64,000 nt of DNA from Spirometra erinaceieuropaei (GCA_902702965.1 CACRXP010001016.1:87234-151233); one strand, 5' to 3'. Positions 20,455-30,911 are shown, numbered from the stretch's first letter. A program made the numbers and translations. The notes: generated by a model from the letters alone, not told the origin.

Positions 20455-20845
20455 CGGCTGCGGGATAACTCGGTTCTCCCTCACAGGACGGCGAGTCAGG
20501 ATGCAGTGGATCCTGTTGGATGTGGTCCACTGCGACATTCCCACTCAGTTGGGATTCGGGCCGCCCCTTTCCTGTTGCTTGAAAACCTGGTCCATCGAGG
20601 GCGAACCAGGCGTGTGTGGCACGCCCAGACGAGTTGTGCCAGCCACTGCAACCGATCCAGCCTCCGGTTGTATCGACTCAAGTGGGCGAGGCAGAAGAGA
20701 GAGAGAAAGAGAGAGAGTGCGGTAGAGGCGGCGCAGTTCAGGTGCAAGTCACTGTCCCTGCGCCCACCCTGCTGTGGGGCACGCGGTAGACGCCGTCGTT
20801 CTGTAGAGTGCATTCATGTACAGTAGAGTCGATCGGTCTGATCCC
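20455..20845 (+). repeat. GA-rich dispersed repeat, longest copy
   Basis: This unit contains GGGATAACTCGG near its start, a block with GTGTGGCACGCC and CAGCCACTGCAACCGATCC, an internal (GA)n near 20694-20717, and TGTGGGGCACGCGG near its end. Parts recur in the same orientation at 52140-52390 (middle and end) and 55820-55885 (start). Open frames on both strands are incidental. It may be a SINE, but I could not find a convincing A/B box pair. Confidence 0.6.
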
Positions 20846-20922
20846 GTCATCGAAAATGTCATCTGCTACCGCATTTCCAAAACTTGCGGGTGATACCACA
20901 TCTCATCCGTGCCAGCTGAACC

Positions 20923-21275
20923 CATAGTAGGTGACGTATCAGATGAAACAATGAAGGAACTTCTGACGCCCGACTTTGACCTGGGTGGGATTGCACCATT
21001 TATTATCGGGCGGCATAACCCCGTCAAGATACCGACCTTTGAATGCGCGTCTTTCCGTTCGCTTGCAAAATCAGAGTTCCTAACAAATAACTGTTCAATT
21101 AGTATGAATATTTTCATCGATTTTTGCTGTTCCTATAAATCCAAACATATTTTATGGGGAACGTGAACAAACATATCCTTTATTGTGCTTATTGTATAAC
21201 AAATTATATCCTCAAATTCTATACTCGAAGAAAAGCTAAACTCCCGCAAAATTTTTAACCCGACCTTCTATCCCA
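20923..21275 (+). mobile_element. Long-inverted-repeat element, left arm
   Basis: From AGTAGGTGACG at 20925 the sequence follows the left arm of the 25678 copy, including ATACCGACCTTTGAATG, the CATCGATTTTTGC block and the TCGAAGAAAAGC end. The right arm was not recognised downstream. It is strongly diverged. Confidence 0.55.
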
Positions 21276-22644
21276 CTTGCTTTTGGAATTTCCAAACCGC
21301 AAGACGTATATTTAAGAGCAGTCACACATTCTTCTGCGTCATTTAAAAAACACCCTATATAGCTAATAAAACTGTGCGATGGCTATGGACCATGTCGCAT
21401 AGTTCATGGAGGGTACTAATGGACCGACAGACACGATGCTATCTTAACATACATTTTACGGCCCTAAAAACCTCAAAATATCAAACTTTTTAAAACTGAG
21501 AGATAGGTATCGTCGAATATTACATTGAAAAAATCTATTTTGTTAAAAAGGCGCACAATAAGGTATGTTTTCAAGCATTTTTTCTGGAAAATGAGCATGA
21601 ATTTATAAGGAAAGCGGGAATCGACTAAAGACATTCGAACTAATTAAGTATTACTTTGTTAGCGGGTGTGATCTTCACAGACGGCCGGAGTCTCGTCGCG
21701 ATTAAAATCTTTTGGACCTATGCTACATGATGCTTATTATGACAACCTCCGTTAAGCAACCCTCTCTAGACGAAACATCGTTTCAGAATTTCGACTGACG
21801 TTTTATGAGATACGTCACATATGTGCTCCCCGTTGCCTTCTATTTTGTGGCATGACGGCTTTCCGTAAAGAAGTCTCCCAGCCACCCTAGACGATTTTGT
21901 CGAGGAAGAAAGAAGGGTGATCGATGACTTTGCGCCTATTTCTGTATACATTAGTTTGTTTTTTAAGGGGTCAGGAAACGATTTGCTTCGTATAGAAAGC
22001 GTGTCCTGTTTAAAATAATCGTTAAACCGCATATAACAGGGCAGTTTGAAATGTTTACGTGAGGAATTCGAACTGTGCCATTAAACATACTTTTTATATA
22101 GTATTTTGGGTGTTTTGATCTTCCTTAAAATGTTTCCCAGGTTTGCAAAATATGTTGCAAGATTTTTCATGATTCAGTTGCAAAAATGTCGTACGAGAGT
22201 GCTGATAGAGGCCACATAACCCAGGTGTTTGCAAAATTTCAAGAATCAGTAAAATGGCTGATCACATATTCAAAAACTACTATAGTTATCTTAAGACCAC
22301 AATATGCAGTGCACATTTCCGTATAAATATTTATAAGGGACCATTTTCTGTCATTCTGACACAGGAGATATGACCTCATTCATGTTATGAAGGATCATGA
22401 GAAACCATATGTGCTGAGATAACCTTAAGCTATGAAATATTTTGGATAAAATTTCCGTCCCAGAGTCAAAGAATAAAAACTCTTGTTTATTGAAAGAACA
22501 CAAGTTCCAGCGGCCAACATAAACAGTTGGAGCCTTTTGCAAAGTCGTTAAGTGGCGTTTTTGACGTCAAAGGTGAATTATTCCAGTGAATATGGTTCTA
22601 GGCTAGAACAACATTTTCCCAGACGGAGCAAATGAACCGACTTG
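21276..22644. other. No gene recognised; 3' flank of the transporter gene
   Basis: This is AT-rich sequence with no domain and no shared repeat that I can see. It lies downstream of the minus-strand transporter gene. Confidence 0.3.
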
Positions 22645-22650
22645 TTTATT
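22645..22650 (-). terminator. Poly(A) signal of the transporter gene
   Basis: TTTATT on the plus strand is AATAAA on the minus strand, about 120 bases past the stop codon at 22770. This is a plausible 3' UTR length for a compact helminth gene. Confidence 0.45.
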
Positions 22651-22769
22651 TTATGGATAACACTTAAAGGATAATTATTTAGGTCATAAGGAGGACACGA
22701 AGCGACCGGATAAACGTTAGGAAACCCGGAAAATCACAGCAACCTGCAATCTTTCCAAAAAATCGCTCG

Positions 22770-24263
22770 CTATTCCGCATCGCAGGGCCGATGTTCACCG
22801 TCTTCCGTTGTCGTTATTATTATCGGCTGTACGCGGGTCGTTTCTACGGCCTCTTTAGCCGTCTTCGCTGCCAGTTGGCTGCGCTGAATCTTCTTACGCC
22901 AGAGGATAATGTTAATGCCAAGGAGCAGAACAGCGCGGATGCACACCAATACTGTCATGGAGATGAAGAATCCGCGAAAACCTGACTGATCGATAATCAG
23001 GCCCGAGAGCAGCGGTGCAAGCGACATGCCGATACCTGCAATCATCTTAGTCATGGGGAAGGCAATAGAGCCGTGCACCAACATCACCTCCTCCGCGGTG
23101 GCATAAAGGAAGGTATTGGCGGAGCCGATCGCAGCACCCAGAAAGCCCCCAATGATGAGCACCGCAGTGATGTTCTTGTAGTAGGTCTGAGCAAACATCA
23201 ACAGCATCGCGGCCAGCACAGCACCCACCAGGTAGGTCAGAGGCAGGTAGCCCCTAATGCGATCACCGATGAGAGCGCCTGCAGTGAAGATGGCTGATTC
23301 ACCCGCCCCAAAGTACAGATTGATCTTGGAGCCGCGTTTGATTTCATTGTCTAGAGCCTCAGTGACATAAGTAGTGAGATTCATTAGAAGGCCGTACATG
23401 ACAAAGTTGTGCAGTAGGCGTTCCAGTGCCCAAAGGAAAATCTGCCGATTCTCTCGAAGGTGGCTCCAAGAGCAGAGAGCCCAGCCTCGGCCGGAGGCCG
23501 CTCTCGGCTCCACTAGTGGCCGATTGGCAAGGCCTTCGCTGCCACGCTCTTTAGCGTTAACATCCTCCACGGAGGGAAACTCCTCGTACATTTCATCTGG
23601 TTTGGGATAGAAGATAAGTGCCGAAATACATTCAGAGGCCAGGAAGAGAACGCCGCAGATCTCAAATGCCCTGCGCCAGCCGTAGTCGTGCGTCCAGAGG
23701 GAGAAAAGAGGGCCAAAAATCAGCACCCCATAGGGACCTCCGGACACGAAGGCTGTTGCCAGAACATGGAACCGATGGGTTTTATCAAAGTACTCGCCTG
23801 TGATGAGGGCCGTTGTGGAGAGGATGAGGGTTGACCCGATACCATGTAGAACGGTGTGGGTGAAGAAGAGGTAGCCAGGGGAGGGCACCACAGCTGAGGT
23901 GAAACAACTTATGAAAATGAGAATCCCTGCCGCCAGGATTGCTCCACGGTAGCCGCGATCCATTTTGATGATTATAGTAGACACGAAAGGCATCAGGAAA
24001 AAACCCAAAGCGGCATAACTGTCTCCGATCCAGTTCAGCTCGGTCATTGTTGTGTTCACGTAGTCAGTATGGAGTGCTGAGACGAAAATACCAAAGGCAC
24101 GTCGCTTGCCGCCGATCAGGATAACATCCCAGGCTGCAGAGAGGAGAATGAGCCAGGGGAGATAGCGCCATCTGTAGAAAGCGTCTTTGAAGGCTACAAA
24201 CTTTTTAGTTAGTATACCGAATGGGTCCACTGGAAGGTTTTCGACCGCCTCTTGCCTACCCAT
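22770..24263 (-). CDS. Monocarboxylate-transporter-like MFS protein (SLC16-like)
   Basis: An uninterrupted 497-residue frame has the hydrophobic pattern of a 12-helix major facilitator: about six segments in residues 30-220, a hydrophilic loop of about 50 residues (225-275), six more to about 455, and a Lys/Thr-rich cytosolic tail. The loop after helix 4 has YFDKTHRFHVLATAFVSGG, matching the SLC16 signature YFxKR..LAxGxAxAG. The DG-W-W signature usual before helix 1 is not present, so the substrate cannot be assigned; proton-linked monocarboxylate transport is the family norm. I start at ATG 24263 (AAAATGG context) because the frame upstream begins at a TTG. No introns are seen, and a (CT)n tract lies just upstream on this strand. 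Confidence 0.88.
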   Translation of the reverse strand: MGRQEAVENLPVDPFGILTKKFVAFKDAFYRWRYLPWLILLSAAWDVILIGGKRRAFGIFVSALHTDYVNTTMTELNWIGDSYAALGFFLMPFVSTIIIKMDRGYRGAILAAGILIFISCFTSAVVPSPGYLFFTHTVLHGIGSTLILSTTALITGEYFDKTHRFHVLATAFVSGGPYGVLIFGPLFSLWTHDYGWRRAFEICGVLFLASECISALIFYPKPDEMYEEFPSVEDVNAKERGSEGLANRPLVEPRAASGRGWALCSWSHLRENRQIFLWALERLLHNFVMYGLLMNLTTYVTEALDNEIKRGSKINLYFGAGESAIFTAGALIGDRIRGYLPLTYLVGAVLAAMLLMFAQTYYKNITAVLIIGGFLGAAIGSANTFLYATAEEVMLVHGSIAFPMTKMIAGIGMSLAPLLSGLIIDQSGFRGFFISMTVLVCIRAVLLLGINIILWRKKIQRSQLAAKTAKEAVETTRVQPIIITTTEDGEHRPCDAE

Positions 24264-24282
24264 TTTCACAACAGACACCAAG

Positions 24283-24299
24283 AGAGAGAGAGAGAGAGA
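24283..24299 (+). repeat. (GA)n microsatellite upstream of the transporter start
   Basis: About eight GA units lie 20 bases upstream of the start codon. On the transcript strand this is a CT tract, either 5' UTR or core promoter. No AG acceptor stands between it and the ATG, so it does not look like a splice acceptor. Confidence 0.6.
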
Positions 24300-24456
24300 T
24301 GTTCTGCCAGGCGGACGCCCTCGGCGACGAATGCGTGGAGAATCGGATGACTCGGTCTAATTTTCACCCTCGCGCACAGACTGACCGTTGCTCTGGTTCG
24401 ACTAAGCCCCAATTACAACACTTCCGGTCGAGCCCTATCCTCATTGTCATAATCAC

Positions 24457-24473
24457 CACACACACACACACAC
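24457..24473 (+). repeat. (CA)n microsatellite
   Basis: A short perfect CA run lies in the upstream region of the transporter gene. Confidence 0.7.
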
Positions 24474-25677
24474 CCTATCCCTTTAGTCTGCCTAATCCCT
24501 GCAGGATTCCTTGTCATATTTTGGGCGCGTCAACCAACTATCTGCATAATGTAGGTGGTGGCGGTGGCGATGCACGAATCTTGGCGACGCCATTTACCAA
24601 AATTGCGGAGCTGCACGTTTGCGCACTCGTCGGTTGAAATGGATACTTTCACAAGGGAGGGATGCAGGGAGAGGTTACTTATGCCTCCTAGATCATTAGG
24701 ATTTGAGGCAACCAATGGGAGTGCTTGGACCTGATGCCCGAATAAGATGGCCTTGTTTGGTAAGCTCGGTTTACCGCCTAGTTCGTTTTTACAAAAGAGG
24801 CTACAGAGTCAGTTTCCTTTGGTTGAAATGGACATATTCATAACAGAACATAAGAGCTTATGCGAACTTCGCGAGGCACTTAAGGCGCCTTTTTTCAACA
24901 TTCCGTGGAAGAGAACCCAGCACTAGTGATAAACGGTTGGGCGCTTTTTGTGAGAGGAATAGTTTTAGATCGACTGTGACGAGTGAAATTATGGTAAAAA
25001 TTGCATTCTGAGACCGACCTAATTTTAAGTCAATTTTTACTGCTCGGGCAGCCTGGAACCATCACGGGAAGACGACCTCTTTCTAAGATGTATGTTCCCT
25101 AAGTACTGCCTGGGATGCAAGCCTTCTGGAGGGAGCGGAGAAAAATTTCCTATCTTTGCTACTATGTGCGCGTTCGAGTAAACGTTTGCAGTCGTGGAAG
25201 AATACGTAGTCGGAGCCTAAGAAACAGACAGTTAGCATGCAGTACTTATAATATTTTTCAAAACAGAGCTCATAAGATCCAGAAGAGAGAACAAATTAGA
25301 TATTCACAATATTTCAGACTATTCAAGTTAGCAGTCATCAGTACGAAGGTGCGCCTTCCACTGGTCGCGAACTCAGCTCAAAAACGCTTTGTCTTCCCAA
25401 CGTTTACGGATAAGTTGATCGACTTAGCAACCTCATTTAATAGCCACACCACATTTTACAGGCTTTCTCAAGTTGACATTAGAAGCGGGATAGTGTTAAC
25501 GTATCCGAAGCCCGTCGGAAGGCGCCCGGAGACGATTTAAACACCGCCAAAACTGGATCGCGTTCCTTTAAGAGTATGGTCAATGACGGCGTGAAAATAT
25601 CATATCCCGAAATGAATTTCTAAAGGTTAGGATAGACTGGTATGGACCAGAACCCGCGAATGCTGGGATAGTCAGTA
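24474..25677. other. No gene recognised; upstream region of the transporter gene
   Basis: A 141-residue plus-strand frame at 25115-25540 is basic and shows no domain, composition signature or splice context that would support it as a gene. It may be chance or an old repeat. I see no other feature up to the inverted-repeat element at 25678. Confidence 0.3.
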
Positions 25678-26654
25678 CAGTAGGTGGACTAACCCTTGAA
25701 ATGTCAACCGAAAGTTCGAAATGCGTTTTCTTCTCGAAAACATTGATTAACTAGGGTTGTAAAACTAATCATCATGTAGCGTAATTCTATAATAATTCAG
25801 TTACCCCAGGATACCGGCTTTCAAATAAACTTCTTTCCGGCTGCATGCAAAAACTATACTCTTCAAAAAATGACTACTCAAGGAGCATGTCTTTTTCTCA
25901 TTGATTTTCGATGCTTCTAAACATTCAGTTATATTTCGTGGAAAGCATGTATAAAAATATTCTTCTATTCATTTGGTAGAAAGTTACGTCTTCTTTGAAT
26001 TCGATATTCGAAGGAAGGGTATAGCTTGGTTTTAAAAAGTTTCTAATTGTGAGATTTTTTTGATACCGTAAAATGCCCGTTCATAAAACGTCATGTCTCT
26101 GCCTGAAAGGTTAACAGTATGGCTCAAATCTGCTGCTAAATTTTATGAACTCTATATGGTTTCCTCCTGATACCGTAGAGAAATGTATGGTTTTCCGTAC
26201 GCGGAAAATATACGGCTTATAGTTTGGAAGCTCTGAATGCAGGGGTAACGGTAGGCTGGGGTTCGAAATTATTCGGGAATTGGTAAAGTTTTTGAAAACC
26301 GAATTATACCATTCTTTCGAGTATAAAATTGGAAGAAGGCGTAATCTTCTACCGAATGAGCAAGGGAATGGATACTTTTATGCATGCTTTCCATGAAATA
26401 TAACTGAATATTTAAGGGCATCGAAAATCAGTGAGAAAAATACATGTTCCTTAAGTAGTCATTTTCTGCTGAGTTTAATGTTTATATGCAGTGGGAAAGA
26501 AGTTCCTTCAGAAGCCGGCATCCTGAGATAACTGAATTATTATAGAACTATGCTGTATAATGTTTAGTTTTACAACCCTACCTTATAAGTCTTTTATAAA
26601 CGAAAACGCATTTCTGAATTTCGGTTGCCATTTCTTGAGTTAGCCAACCTACTG
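25678..26654. mobile_element. Long-inverted-repeat element, complete copy with TA flanks
   Basis: The element is 977 bp. It begins CAGTAGGTGGACTAACCC and ends with the reverse complement of CAGTAGGTTGGCTAACTC. TA lies directly outside both ends (25676-25677 and 26655-26656), as in Tc1/mariner insertions. The arms are very long: about 380 bp at each end pair with each other, leaving roughly 200 bp of unique centre. No transposase frame is present, so it would be a non-autonomous foldback or MITE-like element. Four other copies lie at 15780, 19080, 20925 and 51007. Confidence 0.82.
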
Positions 26655-27280
26655 TATGTTTGACTTTTGGGCGGGACTGGCCTATGTGGACGTCCAAACA
26701 GGACATGAGAACAGGAACCGCCTGCAATACTAGTGGCTTTGAGTCAACTGCCAAGGAAACAAAGGTTAGATTTAGGGTTAGGGTTAGCTTCAATATTTGG
26801 GCAACAGTTTGGTTTTATTCTAGGGTTACTGTGGGTGTTAGGAAACAAGACTATTTTGTCCTCGCCGGAATTATGCGCAGGTGCGCCTTTATTATCTGGG
26901 CGGGGCGTACCTATTCCCACGTCCTGTGCAGGGGGCCACATGACACAGCCCTACCGACTTGACTCGCGCCGCCTAGTTCCATTATCCGCCAGACAGACTC
27001 TGAATGGACGCGCAAAAGCCCAGTAGGTCAAGGCGACAGACTTCAGTCGGTATCAGCCTTGGCGACATTCAAGAGTACGCCGTAGTGTACTTAATCAACC
27101 GGTGCATACACGTCCATTTCTGAATCCGGCTCGTTCGGTCTCTCCCGAGAGCGACACGCGTTTTCTAACCGCCTGAGAATGACACTGGGATGAGGCCTTT
27201 AGAGCAACGCCAGTGAGGCCTGTGCAGCGTTACTTATTGCACTTTGTCTAGGTTCAGTCACACGGAGAGAGCTTAGCCTC
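26655..27280. other. No gene; short telomere-type tract inside
   Basis: The tract at 26769-26787 contains about three TTAGGG-type units, with further degenerate ones to about 26840. Otherwise only short frames appear. Confidence 0.4.
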
Positions 27281-27320
27281 CAGAAGATGAAGATGCGATC
27301 ACTGGGACAAGAAGTTTATT

Positions 27321-27364
27321 TGCCTGACGTTTCGGATTCTCACTCGAATCCATCATCAGAGACA
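27321..27364 (-). ncRNA. Hammerhead-ribozyme-like motif (Penelope-type)
   Basis: On the minus strand a 5-nt stem I strand (27364-27360) is followed by CTGATGA (27359-27353), one unpaired T, a 6-bp stem II (27351-27346 with 27339-27334), GAAAC, GTC (to 27326) and the partner strand of stem I (27325-27321). These are the two conserved hammerhead boxes in the right order with both stems pairing. Stem III is minimal (ACGT), the form known from Penelope-like retroelements, which would need dimerisation to cleave. The extra T before stem II departs from the consensus and may weaken activity. No PLE protein lies next to it. Confidence 0.6.
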
Positions 27365-27559
27365 TTCGCAGCTTAGCCTCCACATTCGCTTAATCACTTC
27401 AGGGAGCCAGGGCGCCAGTATTAACTAAAAACACGCAGACCTCAACGGAGGCGCCGTCCTCTCCAGGCGCCTCGGCGACGAATAGTCTTTGGCCTAGACT
27501 CTATGCACTGCAGTTGTGAATTCTTCCTGGAATGAAGAGTCAAGTGACATAAAATAGGC

Positions 27560-27765
27560 CGGACAGGAATAAAACTGTATGTTATTGCCGACAAAGACAA
27601 GGGAGACTGGAATGGCCATTTCAGGCTTAGTAGTAGTCGTCAGCCAGCCATACCCAACCCCAAAGTGTGGGACACTCGAGGCTCGAATTCGCGACCTGTT
27701 AGTTAGAAGTCCACGTCTCTACCCACTAGGCCACGAGTCCGTTGCCCTGTCGCTTTCGATCGGGA
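27560..27765 (-). repeat. tRNA-headed SINE
   Basis: On the minus strand the head (about 27750-27670) has an A box (TGGCCTAGTGGGTAGAG) and a B-box-like GGTCGCGAATTCGAGCC. The body that follows contains the GGCCATTCCAGTCTCCC block, shared as its complement with 37345-37400. The head differs from that at 18637, so the SINE family may have more than one tRNA source. Confidence 0.6.
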
Positions 27766-28737
27766 AATTACAGTGGCAGGGGGCGCTCACTCGTTCCGTT
27801 GTGCCTTACGGGCACGGAATAAAACCCCGTTTCAGGGTTTGGGGGGGGGGAGGTACGGGTCGGCCATTGAATTGTTTACGCCAGCACTCGACCTTAGCAG
27901 AGGTGTCAGAAGTAAATTCACCAATCACCTCGCGAACAGAGATATTCACGACTGCGTACCCACCGTTAACCTGGCTAGCTTCACCGCCATTCTGAGGTCG
28001 GCTCTATCCAGGTGTTCCCTTCAGCACAATAACTTTTAATGCCATCTCTAGCCTCTTCTTCGTGATTTTCTGGAGTTGCCGAAAGGGACCTTTACTGTCG
28101 CGATGCCCAACTGGAATTGTCTGGTCAGAACTGCCAGATCTTTCAACCGATTCATTCACTACAGTGCGGTTGGACTGAAGGCTTCAGTGATTACCCTTTT
28201 CTACTCACTCCTACTTCAAATCCAACTGCAAGGCCATACCGAGTTTCTGTGCTCAGCGCCTCGAACTGTGCTTGGTTGTCTTCATTTTACAACACTGAGG
28301 CCTCGTGCACGTGCCAAGTGGGGCGGGGCTGAGAAATGAAATTGTGGCGCGTGCGAAAGAGAGCATGGTGTGAATGCTAGACGCTGCCAGCTTTGGACGA
28401 AAAGTCGATCTGTTATCATGAACTCAATAAAGTTAGTTACTCTGGTTGGATGTGCTGCCATCCTCTGAAAATCTGGTCGGAGTACATTTGCAACGATGCT
28501 GGAAACTACTAGTCGGCATGCTTCCACCACTTTCACTCATGGAACCATGTTGAAATCGATCAGTAATGCGACTGTTTAAAAAACCACATTTCTCAGTTAG
28601 GCCATTCCAGTTGGCGGCGACAGTCAGGAGCCGCGAGCAGAATGTTCCTATATCGCGCTGATAATGCTGCGTACATGGAGATGACGGAAATGTCAGTAAA
28701 TTTCCGTTCAGTCGGACGTAAGCCTGCCTCCAAAGCA
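27766..28737. other. No gene recognised
   Basis: A G run (27840-27850) and several frames of up to 104 residues are present, none with a recognisable domain or splice context. Confidence 0.3.
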
Positions 28738-29745
28738 ATGAATGCATAGCTCATCTGTTATTAAGGGGCAACCGCCGCACTCTGTAGCATAGGAAGGTCT
28801 TGTGAGCCACTGCGATAGGGGTCAGGTGGGAGTTACCCCCCCCCCCGAACCCTGATTTGTCGTAAGCTTTAGTCGATTCGGACTGCAAAATGGCAGCAGA
28901 TATTCACGCCAAAATTGCCACATACAGCCTCATTTGACTTTCGGAGGCAAAGCAAACCGACTCTGAGGAAGCGTGGACGCCCAGCTGTGCAACCCAATGC
29001 ATATAATACAGGATGACCTCGAATTCACATGAACACAGGACGCACTGGGGTACCTCAGACCAGACGTGGAACTAAAACGTCAACCATAATGCTGACTGTC
29101 TTAACAAGTGGTTGAAACTGCTGAAGCAATGCTGTAATTATTCCGTCCGCTTGGCCTAAAATCGACTCCGAGGCCTTCGATGCTCTGCAGATAATGGATG
29201 TTACACCTTAAGGTTTGTCCTCGCTTACCCAGATACACGCAATGAATACATGGCTCATTGCCACACTGTCCATAATAGGTAGGTCTTGTGAGCCACTGAG
29301 ATATGAGTCAGGCGGGAGTTGCCTCCCCCTTCCAGAACCCTGACTTATCATAAGCTTGAGTCGACTCGGACTACGAAGTGGAAGCAGAAATGCACGCCAA
29401 AATTGTCATATACAGCCTCCTTTGACACTCGGAGACAACGCAAACTGACTCTGAGTAGCATCCATACAGTGAGGAAGCGTCGACGCGCAGCTGTACACCA
29501 CATGAACACAGGACCCATTGGGGTGCCTCAGACCAGACGTAGAACTAAAACGTCAACCATGCTGCCGACTGTCTTAACAAATGGTAGAAACTGCCACCAA
29601 AATGCTGTCATTATTCTGTCCGCTTGGCAGAAAATTGACTCCGAGACCTGCGAGGCTCTGCAGTCCGTCAAGATGATGGATGTTGCTCCTTACTGTGTTC
29701 CTTCGCTTGCTCAGATACACGACTGGCTGGATTTTCTGTCTTCGT
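28738..29745 (+). repeat. Tandem duplication, 486-bp period
   Basis: The segment from 28791 is repeated from 29277 in the same direction, with matching blocks through about 29230 and 29720. The second unit differs by indels, including an extra block near 29455. A related fragment lies inverted at about 31405-31455. Frames up to 142 residues inside it (29319-29747) have no recognisable domain. Confidence 0.7.
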
Positions 29746-29753
29746 AGGGCCAA

Positions 29754-29774
29754 CGAGTTCAGCGAACTCGTTAA
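29754..29774. repeat. Short perfect inverted repeat
   Basis: Nine-base arms (AACGAGTTC and GAACTCGTT) flank three bases. It lies just after the tandem duplication. Function unknown. Confidence 0.6.
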
Positions 29775-30109
29775 CCCAAGTCGTATCGTATTGCATGTTG
29801 TCATGGCTGGCCACAAACAGGACACATTGACGCAAATCGGACACCGTCAGAGCCGCGAATAGCGTCCCAGCGAAGGTCCAGTCAACTGCGTTGTTAAATA
29901 GAATGGGTGGTGACACGCAGACTTGTTGAAAGCCAGACCGAATCTCAAGCGTGAAAAAACTTACATACCCTCCCCCACCCAACTGTGCCTTTGAATTGAG
30001 CTAATAGCCAGTGAAAGGACAGATCGCACGCCAGCAGTGTGAGGTTGAGGTTTGAGCGTGTTAAACTGATAATTTCATTAGAGGAATACTTTGCCAATAG
30101 AGGCGAAGA

Positions 30110-30185
30110 GACGAGTCCCAGGAAGCAGTCTTGAAGAAGGAGACACGATCGCTGGGATCCGAGCAGGAATCCGAAACGTCAGGCT
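30110..30185 (+). mobile_element. Penelope terminal-repeat segment with partial hammerhead
   Basis: The start (GGAAGCAGTCTTGAAGAAGGA and GATCGCTGGGA) matches the PLE-linked repeat also seen near 27290-27320, 53408-53430 and 62290-62310. It then switches at about 30157 into GGATCCGAGCAGGAATCC, GAAACGTC and AGGCTAATAAA, the second half of a hammerhead-like motif in the opposite sense. Box I is missing, so it could not cleave. It joins directly to RT C-terminal coding sequence. Confidence 0.55.
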
Positions 30186-30845
30186 AATAAAGCTCAACAG
30201 CAACAATCCACTCAGCCACAAGCGCAGTCGTGTAAGGACGCTCTATTGGCGTGTCAAAATAACTCCTACGGGTCTTCAAAGCCAGTGGCTACCCGCGCAA
30301 CCTTCTCAACCGGTGCATACGCAAAAGGAACGAAAGGCCTAACTGTACGGGCACCAAATGTTGGCGAGCGCTTCCGTATGTCGAGAACGTTTCGGAAGCT
30401 GTCGACCGCCTTCTCGCACCACTTGGGGTCGGAGTTGCTCGCAGACCGGAGGCAACCATCAGGCGTCAGGTAATGAAATCGAAAGACCCGCTGCCACGGT
30501 TAGAAACGTCTAGAGTCGTTTAGCGGATCTAGTGCAGTTGCGGACAAAGTAATTACGTCGGAGAAACCGGAAGACAGCTCCGAACGCGGGTGGCTGAACA
30601 CGCTGCAGCAGTGCGGGAAATGACGCCAGCTCTCAAGTTGCAGCTCATTCGACTAGGTCAGGCCACGCATTAAAATTCGATGAGGTCGAAATTCTCGCTA
30701 GGGGCGACAACCGCATGCGCCGGGAGCTGCTTGAACCATGGTTTACTGGCCCCCAGTTCATTAACAAGCGCAATGGCCTACCCCTCCCATACTCGGTATT
30801 GAGACTTCGCCTAGGCGGAGTAATTAGCCACAAGGGAACCGTACA
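30186..30845 (+). pseudogene. Penelope-like element: RT C-terminus and GIY-YIG endonuclease
   Basis: It reads KLNSNNPLSHKRSRVRTLYW (RT C-terminal block). After a frameshift come ENVSEAVDRLLAPLGVGVAR, ATIRRQVMKSKDPLPRLE and the GIY-YIG domain (SNYVGETGRQLRTRVAEH, catalytic Arg). After a second frameshift come KFDEVEILARGDNRMRRELLE and WFTGPQFINK (catalytic Glu helix). The first GIY strand is hit by two TAG stops near 30520-30530. PLEs use this nuclease to nick their target. The RT core is absent, so the copy is truncated. Confidence 0.85.
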
Positions 30846-30911
30846 GGTGACCACTTTTCCCAGCCCCAGGGGCAGTGGGTCAGCTGGTCGAGCAATCATC
30901 ACACCAACATC

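Noticed and set aside
24264..24281. Six-residue extension of the transporter to 24281
   Set aside because: It would start at TTG. ATG at 24263 has an AAAATGG context.
25115..25540. 141-residue frame as a gene
   Set aside because: No domain, no splice or UTR context, and composition like the surrounding noncoding DNA.
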